The position numbers and the translations under genes were made by a program. A DNA stretch of 64,000 bases from Sphingobium yanoikuyae (GTDB taxonomy: Bacteria > Pseudomonadota > Alphaproteobacteria > Sphingomonadales > Sphingomonadaceae): NCBI RefSeq assembly GCF_013001025.1, contig NZ_CP053021.1:186001-250000 (forward strand), given 5' to 3'. Under the pieces are notes generated by a model that saw only the letters and a program-made list of their open reading frames with translations, did not search any database and had not been told where the DNA came from. Below are positions 32,281 to 40,037 of the stretch, one piece after another (position 1 is the stretch's first letter; each line of letters starts with the position of its first letter).

Positions 32281-34740
32281 TCAGAAGGAGAATTTGATCG
32301 TGCCGCCCCAGGTCTGCGGATCGCCGACCTGGCCGGCGATCAGGCCGGTATTGCCCGGTGCGACCTGAAGATTTTCGATATAGTTGACGTCGAAGGCGTT
32401 GCGCACCCAGCCGAACACATCGAAACCTTCGCCGCGGAAGCCGGCACGGACGTTGGTCAGGGCATAGCCCTTCACTTCGGTGTAGATGGATGGCGAGGCA
32501 TTGCTGTTCCAGTGCGAACGGTAATTGCCGTCGACGCCCAGATAGAGCTGCCCGTCCTTCGCCAGCAGCGTGACCGGAATGTTATATTCCGCGCCGTAGG
32601 AGAAGGCCCATTTCGACACGCCGGGCAGGTTTTGCCCCGAAATGTCGCACTGGCGCGGGCTGAGTGCGCCGGGGACGCCGGGCTGCGAATAATCCGGGGT
32701 GGCGCCCGACGGCTGGTAGGTGCCGCCGGACAATTCGGGCGGGCAGGGGGCGTCGACGAACTTCTTGTATTTGGCGTCGGTGAAGGCGCCATTGGCATAG
32801 GCGGTGAAGCGGTCGCTGGCGACAATCTTGAAATCCGCCTCGATCCCCTGCGAGCGGACCTTGCCGGCATTGGCGAGATAGCCCCGCACCGTGCCGAACT
32901 GGCCGCCATTCACGGTTGCCTGGAAATTCTTGATGTCGGTGCGGAAGGCGGTGAGGTTGAAGGTCGCCCGGCGATCCAGGAACTGGGTCTTGAGGCCGAT
33001 TTCATAATGATTGACCGATTCCGGCTTCACCGTGCTGGCGTCATAATTGACAGTGTTGTCGGCGTTGAGCGGCAGGCCATTCTGGTTGATGCCCAGCGTC
33101 TTGAAGCTCTTCGCATAGGTCGCATAGGCCAGCACGTCCGGCGCGATCTTGTAATTGACGTTGAAGTCATAGGTGAAGTTCCAGGCGCTGTCGGACGGGG
33201 AACTGACCTGCGGCTGATAGACGCCGCACTGTTGCGTCGTCCCCTTGATGGTGCCGGGCTCCGCAACCGTGGTGCAGCTGATGGCCTGGCCCTGCGCATT
33301 GGTGACGACACGCTGGTAGAAACCGGACTTCTTGTCATAGTTCAGGCGCACGCCGGGCTGGATGGTCAGGGCGTCCGTGACCTTCCAGCTGAGCTGGCCG
33401 AACAGGGCGGCGCTGTCGGCCTTGAGCCATTGCGTGTTGCTGGCGGTCAGGCCCGCCAGAGTGGCCGGAATGTTGGCGGGGTTGTTCGGGTCGGTCGAGG
33501 GGGCAAGGCTCCACTGGGCCGCATCTTCGCCCTGCTGTTCGGTGCCCTGGGTGTCGATCCGCTGCTTGAAGCCGAACAGGCCGACGACGAAGTCGATGTC
33601 CTTGCTCTCGTAATTATAGCGGAATTCCTGGCTATACTGGTCCTGCTGCGAGGGGTTCTGCGATTTGGAGACGATCGACAGGCCGGTGAAGTCGCGGTCA
33701 TTTTCCGGCTTCCAGTCCCAGAAGCGCCAGGCGGTGACCGAGGTCAGCGTGCCGGGGCCGACATCCCATTTGATCTTGGCCGACACGCCGCCAATCTTGT
33801 TGCCGGCATTGAGGTTGGAATCGAGGTCGGTCAGTCGGTCATAGGGGTTGCGGCTGGGCACGACATAGCCCTGGGCAGCGGCCAGCGCATCATATTGGCG
33901 ATTGAGCGGACGCTGGGTCTTGCCGACGCGCACGAAGGTGGTGCCGCAGCATTCGGGATCCTGCTTGCTATAGTCGCCCGACAAGGTGAGGCTGAAATCC
34001 TCGGTCGGCTGGAACAGCAACTGGCCGCGAATGCCCAGATTGTCCTGCTCGTTGATCCAGCGCTGGCTGGTCACATTGTAGAGCGTGCCGCGGCGGCTGG
34101 TCGCGGCGACGGCGATGCGGGCGGCGATCGTGTCGGTCAGCGGGCCGGAAATGGCGGCCTTCGCCTGCTTGTAATTGAGGTTGCCGACCGTCAGTTCGGC
34201 GCGGCCCTCGAAGTCGAAGGTCGGCTGGTTGGTCGTGATGTTGATCGCGCCCGCCGTGGTGTTCTTGCCATAGAGCGTGCCCTGCGGACCGCGCAGCACT
34301 TCCACCTGGTTGACGTCGAGGAAGTCGAAGGTCGCGGCGGCGACGCGGCTGTTATAGACATCGTCGACATAGATGCCGACGCCCTGTTCGAAGCCGTCGC
34401 TGGTGAGGCCGAACGGCACGCCAAGGCCGCGGATGTTGACCGAGGTGTTGCGGGGATTGGTGGTGTAGACCTGCAGCGTCGGAGCGAGCTGCTGCAGCTT
34501 CACGATGTTGAAATTGCCGGTCGCCTCGATGCTGTCGCCCTTCACCACGGAAATGGCCAAGGGCACTTCCTGCGCGGTTTCCTGGCGGCGGCGGGCGGTG
34601 ACGACGATCACGTCGCCGCGCGGGCTGCTGGCCTGCTGGTCATCGGCGGCAGCGGGTTGGGCGGCTTCGGCCGCAAAGGCGGCAGGCGTGACAAATGACG
34701 CGCTCGCCACGCTGGCGAGCAACAGAAAACGCGCAATCAT
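32281..34740 (-). CDS. TonB-dependent outer membrane receptor
   Basis: This is an 819-residue receptor with a signal peptide (1-23, AAFAA) and an N-terminal TonB box-like ITV region (DVIVVTARRR). A plug domain (IRGLGVPFGL, RGPQGTLYGKNTTAGAINI) and a long beta-barrel follow, ending with phenylalanine (KFSF), as outer-membrane insertion requires. Ligand unknown; the family in sphingomonads takes up sugars, lignin-derived and other small molecules as well as siderophores. A conserved hypothetical YezD-like gene lies upstream on the same strand. Confidence 0.92.
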   Translation of the reverse strand: MIARFLLLASVASASFVTPAAFAAEAAQPAAADDQQASSPRGDVIVVTARRRQETAQEVPLAISVVKGDSIEATGNFNIVKLQQLAPTLQVYTTNPRNTSVNIRGLGVPFGLTSDGFEQGVGIYVDDVYNSRVAAATFDFLDVNQVEVLRGPQGTLYGKNTTAGAINITTNQPTFDFEGRAELTVGNLNYKQAKAAISGPLTDTIAARIAVAATSRRGTLYNVTSQRWINEQDNLGIRGQLLFQPTEDFSLTLSGDYSKQDPECCGTTFVRVGKTQRPLNRQYDALAAAQGYVVPSRNPYDRLTDLDSNLNAGNKIGGVSAKIKWDVGPGTLTSVTAWRFWDWKPENDRDFTGLSIVSKSQNPSQQDQYSQEFRYNYESKDIDFVVGLFGFKQRIDTQGTEQQGEDAAQWSLAPSTDPNNPANIPATLAGLTASNTQWLKADSAALFGQLSWKVTDALTIQPGVRLNYDKKSGFYQRVVTNAQGQAISCTTVAEPGTIKGTTQQCGVYQPQVSSPSDSAWNFTYDFNVNYKIAPDVLAYATYAKSFKTLGINQNGLPLNADNTVNYDASTVKPESVNHYEIGLKTQFLDRRATFNLTAFRTDIKNFQATVNGGQFGTVRGYLANAGKVRSQGIEADFKIVASDRFTAYANGAFTDAKYKKFVDAPCPPELSGGTYQPSGATPDYSQPGVPGALSPRQCDISGQNLPGVSKWAFSYGAEYNIPVTLLAKDGQLYLGVDGNYRSHWNSNASPSIYTEVKGYALTNVRAGFRGEGFDVFGWVRNAFDVNYIENLQVAPGNTGLIAGQVGDPQTWGGTIKFSF

Positions 34741-34752
34741 GTTCTTCCCCTT

Positions 34753-34801
34753 GGTTCCGGAGGTCCGGTGAGTTTTGATCGCGGCGTTTCCGGTGGTCCG
34801 G
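34753..34801. repeat. 16-bp imperfect direct repeats in the receptor leader
   Basis: GGTTCCGGAGGTCCGG (34753-34768) and GTTTCCGGTGGTCCGG (34786-34801) match in 14 of 16 bases and start 33 bp apart. They lie within 60 bp of the receptor ATG, so they sit in the leader of the transcript or at its promoter. Two copies three helical turns apart suggest cooperative protein binding. No riboswitch fold is evident in 34741-34907. Confidence 0.45.
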
Positions 34802-34907
34802 TCAAAGCCGTGCTGGGGTCGTTTCTGGTGATGCGGCGTCCCCAGTGCCGCATCGGCATGCCATCCCCGACATGCCCTGATCTATGCGCTTGCCCTCCCT
34901 TGATCGG

Positions 34908-35102
34908 TCAGGCGGTCAGGCGCGTCTTTTCGGTGACGTCGATCTGCACGACGCGGGCGTCGTGGACGGTCAATGTGATGGAGCCGAAGCGCAGCCCTTC
35001 CAGCACGTCGCGCACCTTGTCGATGCTGGCGATGATGTCGGGGCGCTGGCTTTCGGCGCGGCTGTGGCGAAGTTCGATGGTTCTATGTTCGGTCATGTTC
35101 AT
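34908..35102 (-). CDS. YezD-like small protein (DUF2292)
   Basis: This is a 64-residue protein of the DUF2292/YezD type: a short helix then VLEGLRFGSITLTVHDARVVQIDVTEK, which is the conserved strand pair. Such genes are typically found with sulfur assimilation genes, but the molecular role is unknown. It lies upstream of the TonB receptor on the same strand (167 bp gap) and has the GTAGACAA motif 33 bp above its start. Confidence 0.8.
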   Translation of the reverse strand: MNMTEHRTIELRHSRAESQRPDIIASIDKVRDVLEGLRFGSITLTVHDARVVQIDVTEKTRLTA

Positions 35103-35134
35103 CCCTCTGGCCGCGTTTTAACTCAACTGCATTA

Positions 35135-35142
35135 GTAGACAA
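35135..35142. promoter_or_regulatory. Shared GTAGACAA motif upstream of YezD-like and hydrolase genes
   Basis: GTAGACAA occurs at 35135-35142, above the YezD-like start at 35102, and again at 35930-35937, above the hydrolase start at 35875. In both cases it is 33 or 55 bp upstream and is preceded by a TTA/TCTG stretch. Two genes that share a possible sulfur link thus share a motif, pointing to one regulator; the chance of an eight-base match is not negligible. Confidence 0.35.
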
Positions 35143-35206
35143 AAAAGCAAATATAAGGGGCGCGCAAGATTCTCTTGTCGCGCCCCGGCGATGTCTGGGG
35201 CCGATA

Positions 35207-35875
35207 TCAGCTGGTCATGCGCAGCCCGTCGGACGGGCGATCAAGCCGCGCCATCGGCATGGCCGGGCGCATCTGGCGCACGGCGGACGCCTGTTCCTGC
35301 GCATTGTCGATCAGCCGTTCCAGCAGCGCCTGGCCAAAGCCCCAGGCGCCCAGCCCCGAATCCGCGTTGATATGGCCGCTATGGCCGGCATCGACGAACT
35401 GGCTGCCCCAATTCTTGCCGATGCTGTGGGCGCGTTCGAAGAAGATATAGGGGTCGTTGCGACTGGCGACGAGGATCGACGGGAAGGGCAGGGGCGTGCG
35501 CGGCGTCGGGCCGAATCCGCCGATCGTCTCGGGCGTTTCCATCCGGTCGCAATCGGGCGGCGCCACCAGCAGCGCGCCGGTCACCGGCCAGCCATAGGCC
35601 TGGCTTTGCAGGGCGCCCCACCAGGCGACGGCCAGGCAGCCCAGGCTGTGCGCCGCCAGGATGACCGGCCCATCCGCCTGACGAATGGCAGCGTCGAGCC
35701 GCGTGACCCAGGCATTGCGATTGGGGCTGGCCCAGCTGCCCAGGTCGACGCGCTGGCAATCGCCGCGTCCGCTGTCCCACAATGTCTGCCAATGATCCGG
35801 GCCGCTGTTGTTGAGGCCGGGGATGGTCAGCACGACCGGCTGGCGCGCGTCACCCGAATGTCCGAATCGCTCCAT
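35207..35875 (-). CDS. RBBP9/YdeN-type alpha/beta hydrolase
   Basis: This is a 222-residue hydrolase. VLTIPGLNNSGPDHWQTLWD is the typical start and nucleophile elbow AHSLGC gives the serine; DAGHSGHIN carries the histidine. RBBP9-like enzymes are serine hydrolases of unknown natural substrate. The start at 35875 follows AGGATAAGGATA. Its position near a YezD-like gene and TonB receptor suggests a role in the same, possibly sulfur-linked, process. Confidence 0.85.
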   Translation of the reverse strand: MERFGHSGDARQPVVLTIPGLNNSGPDHWQTLWDSGRGDCQRVDLGSWASPNRNAWVTRLDAAIRQADGPVILAAHSLGCLAVAWWGALQSQAYGWPVTGALLVAPPDCDRMETPETIGGFGPTPRTPLPFPSILVASRNDPYIFFERAHSIGKNWGSQFVDAGHSGHINADSGLGAWGFGQALLERLIDNAQEQASAVRQMRPAMPMARLDRPSDGLRMTS

Positions 35876-35989
35876 TATCCTTATCCTCGTCCTATATTCT
35901 GAGCCTCCCAAAATAATACTATTCATCTGGTAGACAATGGGTGAGCGTCGAAATGTGTCAGAATCTGGGCAACCTGAATGGCAGATAAA

Positions 35990-36020
35990 CGGGCGCGTCG
36001 ACCCCATGGCCGCGCGCCCG
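35990..36020 (-). terminator. Hairpin after the PRC-barrel gene
   Basis: CGGGCGCG (35990-35997) pairs with CGCGCCCG (36013-36020) across a 15-nt loop. It is downstream of the PRC-barrel gene (stop at 36050) and upstream of the hydrolase promoter region, so it likely ends the former transcript. No T-run. Confidence 0.45.
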
Positions 36021-36049
36021 CATCAAGGCCCTGAACGGGCAGGGAAAAG

Positions 36050-36421
36050 CTACCAGGGGTAGATCAGCCCATAATATTGGTAGACGTTGCGGCCATAGGC
36101 ATCGTCGAAGGCCGGCCGATCCTCGTCCAGATAATGGGGCGCCTGTTCCAGCACCTCCTTGGCCAGTTCGATCACATAGCCGCCCTTGTCCATATCATAG
36201 GCCAGCATCGACCAGGGCAGGGGATAATGTTCATTGCCCATGCCCAGGAAACCGCCGAAGGACAGCAGCGCATAGCGCACATGGCCGCTACGCTTGTCGA
36301 CCATGAAATGGGATATCTTGCCAAGCCTGTCGCCCTGGCGGTTGTAGACGGCGGTGCCCTCGACCCGGTCGGACGCGATCAGGTCATGGCGATGCGCGCT
36401 CATCATCTCGGCCATTGTCAC
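36050..36421 (-). CDS. PRC-barrel domain protein
   Basis: This is a 123-residue protein with one PRC-barrel domain. Landmarks are VEGTAVYNRQGDRLGKISHFMVDKRSGHVRYALLSFGG and YPLPWSML. Such stand-alone barrels occur in alphaproteobacteria and are often stress-linked; the function is unknown. Divergent from an OsmC-like gene, with an 80-bp shared upstream region. Confidence 0.85.
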   Translation of the reverse strand: MTMAEMMSAHRHDLIASDRVEGTAVYNRQGDRLGKISHFMVDKRSGHVRYALLSFGGFLGMGNEHYPLPWSMLAYDMDKGGYVIELAKEVLEQAPHYLDEDRPAFDDAYGRNVYQYYGLIYPW

Positions 36422-36501
36422 TCTCCTGCAAAAACATTCTATTCTGATGCAACCATGGGGAACCGCTGGGGTTCCTCCGCTTCACAGCAAGGAGCATCGG
36501 C

Positions 36502-36933
36502 ATGAAGATCAATCGCAGCGGTTCGGCGGCCTGGAGCGGCGGCCTGAAGGACGGCAAGGGCGCGATCTCGACCCAGAGCGGCGCGCTCGACGCCTATCCC
36601 TATGGCTTCGCCACCCGGTTCGAGGGCATGCCGGGCAGCAATCCGGAAGAACTGATCGCGGCGGCCCATGCCTCCTGCTTCACCATGGCATTGTCGCTGA
36701 TCCTGGGCGAAGCCGGACTGACGGCGGAGAAGATGGAGACGAGCGCGGTCGTCACGCTGGAGCAGCAGGAGGGCGGCTTTGCCATCACCGCGAGCAAGCT
36801 GACGCTGAAGGCGAAGATCCCCGGCGCCGACGACGTGACCTTCCAGGAACTGGCGGCGAAGGCGAAGGCCGGGTGCCCGGTATCGAAACTGCTGAAGGCC
36901 GATATCAGCCTGGACGCGGAACTGCTGGCCTAG
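36502..36933 (+). CDS. OsmC-family peroxiredoxin
   Basis: This is a 143-residue thiol peroxidase of the OsmC/Ohr superfamily. The reactive cysteines are C59 (HASCFTM) and C125 (AGCPVSK), both in the conserved contexts; NPEELIAAAHASC is diagnostic. It reduces organic hydroperoxides. The 3' end overlaps the convergent transporter gene by four bases. Confidence 0.92.
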   Translation: MKINRSGSAAWSGGLKDGKGAISTQSGALDAYPYGFATRFEGMPGSNPEELIAAAHASCFTMALSLILGEAGLTAEKMETSAVVTLEQQEGGFAITASKLTLKAKIPGADDVTFQELAAKAKAGCPVSKLLKADISLDAELLA

Positions 36934-37835
36934 GCCGTCGCGATACGCCTGGCGTGGCGATGTTCACGCCAGGCGATATAGAGGCCGCTGGCGATGATCA
37001 GTGCGGCGCCGACCCAGGTGGTCCACATCGGCCAGTCGCCCCAGATCGCCCAGCCCAGCAGGGTGGTCCACAGGATCGAGCTATAATCCATCGGCAATAC
37101 TACCGACACCGGCGCCCAGCGCAGCGCGGCGGTGAGGCAGAGTTGCGCGATGCCGCCGAACAGGCCGATCATCAGCAACAGGCCCCAGGTCTGCGCGTCA
37201 TGCGGCTGGCCATAGAAGAGCATGCCGATGCCGAGCGGCGGCACCGACAGGGCCGTGAACCAGAAGACGACGACCCCCGCGCTCTCGGTGCGGCCCAGTT
37301 CCCGCAGCACCAGGCTGACGCTGGCCGTCACCAGCGCGGCGGTGATGGCGACGGCAACGCCCATCGGCGGGAAATGGCCGCCTTCGGGCCGGACCATGAT
37401 GAGGACGCCCAGAAAGCCGATCAGGACCGCCGCCCATCGATGGATGCCGGTGGGCTCGCGCAGGATCAGCGCCGACAGGATCGTGCCGAAGATCGGCATG
37501 GTGAAGCCGATCGTCGTCGCCTCGGCCGGCGGCAACAGGATGTAGGACAGGAAATTGAGCGCCATGCCGGTGAGGCCGATGACCATGCGGGTCGCATGGA
37601 CGCTGATCCGCCGGGTGCGGATGGCGCCGATGCCGCTGCTCATCGCCAGCCAGGCGAAGACCACGGGCAGGGCAAGCGCTTGACGGTAGAAGAGGGTTTC
37701 GACCAGATGGACGCCATGGGCGTCGGCAACCCGGCCGGTCACGAACATCACCGCCAGGCAGATGACCGCGACCAGGCGCAGGCCGATGGCGAAGAGCGGG
37801 CGATGCGGGCGGGACGGGGCGGCGGCGCTGGACAC
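36930..37835 (-). CDS. DMT-superfamily (EamA) transporter
   Basis: This is a 301-residue protein with ten predicted membrane helices in two EamA repeats; PPAEATTIGFTMPIFGTILSALILRE marks the end of the first half and the second half ends with WREHRHARR. Substrate unknown; relatives export amino acids and metabolites. Convergent overlap with OsmC. Confidence 0.88.
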   Translation of the reverse strand: MSSAAAPSRPHRPLFAIGLRLVAVICLAVMFVTGRVADAHGVHLVETLFYRQALALPVVFAWLAMSSGIGAIRTRRISVHATRMVIGLTGMALNFLSYILLPPAEATTIGFTMPIFGTILSALILREPTGIHRWAAVLIGFLGVLIMVRPEGGHFPPMGVAVAITAALVTASVSLVLRELGRTESAGVVVFWFTALSVPPLGIGMLFYGQPHDAQTWGLLLMIGLFGGIAQLCLTAALRWAPVSVVLPMDYSSILWTTLLGWAIWGDWPMWTTWVGAALIIASGLYIAWREHRHARRIATA

Positions 37836-37888
37836 GCCGCTTCCTTAACCCGGTTACGCGATGGCGCAACCGGGCTGGACCGGGTTTC

Positions 37889-38695
37889 TTACTTGAGCGG
37901 CTTGCGGAATTTCAGCGTCATGCGGTCGCTTTCGCCGATCGCAACATACTTCGCCCTGTCAACTTCGCCGTTACGCAGCGTGGGCGGCAGGGTCCAGACG
38001 CCCTTTTCCCAGTCGGCCGTATCCTTGGGATTGGCGTTCACTTCCGATGCGCCGACATATTCGAAGCCCGCGCCTTCCGCGATACGGCGGATGGTCGAGA
38101 CCTTGAGATAGCCGCTGCTCTTTTCCAGCGCCGTGTCGCGATCCTCGGGCAGGCGATGGTCGACGATGCCCAGCGTGCCGCCGGGCTTGAGCATGGCGAA
38201 AAAGGCCTTGAAGGTCGCATCCTCGCTGCCGCCCATGACCATGTTGTGGACATTGCGGAAGGTCAGCACGGTGTCGACGCTGTTGGCCGGGATGCTGGCA
38301 GCTTCCTCGGGATAGGCGACCAGCTTCACCTTGTCATAGGCCTGCGGTTTTTCGGCCAGGAACTTCTTGTAGCCGTCAAGATAGCGGCCGGTCGGCTGGA
38401 GCGCGTAGAAGCTGCCCTTGTCGCGCAGCAGCGGCGCCAGGATTTCCGTGTACCAGCCGCCGCTCGGCGCCCATTCCACCACCGTCTGGGTCGGCGTCAC
38501 GCCAAAGAAGGCGAGTGTTTCCTGCGGATGGCGATATTTGTCGCGGGCGACATTGGCCGGGGTGCGGCTGGATGCGCCGATGGCGGCTGCCACCGGATTG
38601 GCGCCATGGCCGGCATGCTGGGCGACGGCCGCGCCCAGCGGCAGGAGGGCAAGGGCAGCGGCAAGGGCGATCGATCGGCGGGGAAAAGCGGACAT
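37889..38695 (-). CDS. Exported class I SAM-dependent methyltransferase-like protein
   Basis: This is a 268-residue protein with a clear signal peptide (MSAFPRRSIALAAALALLPLGAAVA, cleavage near A25). The mature part carries a methyltransferase fold: VVEWAPSGGWYTEILAPLL is a degenerate SAM loop, then VDTVLTFRNVHNM and MLKPGGTLGIVDHRLP. Such exported methyltransferase-like proteins occur in many Proteobacteria although SAM is not known to be available in the periplasm, so the activity or localisation is puzzling. Start 38695 gives the signal peptide; a longer upstream frame was rejected. Confidence 0.8.
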   Translation of the reverse strand: MSAFPRRSIALAAALALLPLGAAVAQHAGHGANPVAAAIGASSRTPANVARDKYRHPQETLAFFGVTPTQTVVEWAPSGGWYTEILAPLLRDKGSFYALQPTGRYLDGYKKFLAEKPQAYDKVKLVAYPEEAASIPANSVDTVLTFRNVHNMVMGGSEDATFKAFFAMLKPGGTLGIVDHRLPEDRDTALEKSSGYLKVSTIRRIAEGAGFEYVGASEVNANPKDTADWEKGVWTLPPTLRNGEVDRAKYVAIGESDRMTLKFRKPLK

Positions 38696-38782
38696 GGGCA
38701 ACCTCTCAACGGACCTGGAGCGCAGGGTGTGCCGTGCCCGCATCCCACTGGCAAGGAAATCCGGTGCTTATGGACCGGTTGG

Positions 38783-39508
38783 TCAGGACCAGCTGCCCGC
38801 GATCGACTCCGCCGTGGCGTCGATCGCGGCCGGTTCATCCTCACCGGTCAGCGCATAGGACATGTCGCCGCGCCGCCAATAGGCCACTGACTGCGCGCCC
38901 TCGCGCACCGAATCCGGCCGTTCTGGGGCGTCGGTGCGCTGGTGCATGGCATAGATGGACAGGTCGCGCCCCTCGGGCGTGCGCAGCGCGATCAGCAGCG
39001 CGGGCGTGCGTTCACCGGGGAAGAGCTGGACATCGGTCACGCGCCAGTCGGCGGGCAGGCCGGGAATGTCGATATGGGTGCTGGCCAATATCTCGCGCGG
39101 GTCGAAGCTGGGCGATTCGATCTGCCCCTGCATCCGGGCGCGGATCATGGCGACGCGGTGGGAGGTTGCGGCATCGACCACATAGGCGGGCGGCCCGTCG
39201 CGCACCATGAGCAGGGCAACGAAGCTTGCCGCCAGCAGGGCAAGGCCGCCGCCGGCGCCGATCGCAAAGCGACGATGGCGCGCGGCGGGCGGGTGGAGAG
39301 CGCTCGCCTGTGCCGCCATGGCTTCGGGCAGGGGCGCGCGGTCCTGCGCCAACAGGCGCAGCCCGGTGCGGGCGCTGAGGTCGCCCATGACCTGCGCGGC
39401 GAGGTCGGGCCGGCGCGACAGGCGGGTTTCCACCGCAAAGCGCCGGCCGGGATCGAGCTGGCCGTCGACATAGGCCATCAGTTCGATCTCCAAAGGATCC
39501 TCACTCAT
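38783..39508 (-). CDS. Anti-sigma factor (zinc-free type), membrane-anchored
   Basis: This is a 241-residue protein. LMAYVDGQLDPGRRFAVETRLSRRPDLAAQV is the N-terminal anti-sigma domain without the usual HxxxCxxC zinc set. A single membrane segment (about 102-119) leads to an exported domain. The start overlaps the sigma factor's 3' end, the standard coupling for such a pair. It should hold the sigma factor inactive at the membrane until a signal arrives. Confidence 0.8.
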   Translation of the reverse strand: MSEDPLEIELMAYVDGQLDPGRRFAVETRLSRRPDLAAQVMGDLSARTGLRLLAQDRAPLPEAMAAQASALHPPAARHRRFAIGAGGGLALLAASFVALLMVRDGPPAYVVDAATSHRVAMIRARMQGQIESPSFDPREILASTHIDIPGLPADWRVTDVQLFPGERTPALLIALRTPEGRDLSIYAMHQRTDAPERPDSVREGAQSVAYWRRGDMSYALTGEDEPAAIDATAESIAGSWS

Positions 39509-40037
39509 CTTGTCCTCCCACGATGCGCAGCCGATCGCGCGGCTGCCTGTCCCTGTCCTGTCGCAATGTCGCCCGCGCACGGGCCAGGCGCGACATCACC
39601 GTGCCGACCGCTATGCCCAGAAGGTCGGCGCTTTCCTGATAGCTCAGCCCTTCGACGACGGTCAGGTGCATGACGGCGCGCTGATGGTCGGGCAGGTCGG
39701 CAAAGGCGCGGGCGACCTGCATCAGGTCGGCGCGCACCTCCTGTTCGGGATCGGCATGATCGACCTGGATCTGGGCAAAGGCCAGATTGCGGCGTGTTTC
39801 CGCCGCCTCGCGCCGCTTCGCCGAGATGAAGACATTGTGGACGATGGCCAGCAGCCAGCGGCGGCGGCTGCGATCGGGTTGGAACTGGTCGCGCCGTTCG
39901 ATCGCGCGCATCACGGCGTCCTGCACCACATCGTCAGCGGCGACATGGTCGCGCGACAGGGCGCGGGCATAGCGGCGCATAGCGCGCAGGTCCGCCTCCA
40001 TTTCCATGTCCGTCCGCTTGCCCGTCATCCACATCAT
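39501..40037 (-). CDS. ECF-type RNA polymerase sigma factor
   Basis: This is a 178-residue sigma factor with region 2 (YARALSRDHVAADDVVQDAVMRAI, about 22-50) and region 4 (LPDHQRAVMHLTVVEGLSYQESADLLGIAVGTVMSRLARAR). The ATG at 40037 overlaps the stop of the upstream glycosyltransferase gene (ATGA), so it is coupled to that gene. Its own promoter group cannot be seen. Anti-sigma factor follows. Confidence 0.9.
   Translation of the reverse strand: MMWMTGKRTDMEMEADLRAMRRYARALSRDHVAADDVVQDAVMRAIERRDQFQPDRSRRRWLLAIVHNVFISAKRREAAETRRNLAFAQIQVDHADPEQEVRADLMQVARAFADLPDHQRAVMHLTVVEGLSYQESADLLGIAVGTVMSRLARARATLRQDRDRQPRDRLRIVGGQDE

Noticed and set aside
34741..34907. Riboswitch upstream of the TonB receptor
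   Set aside because: No cobalamin, TPP or other known fold is evident; only imperfect direct repeats are seen.
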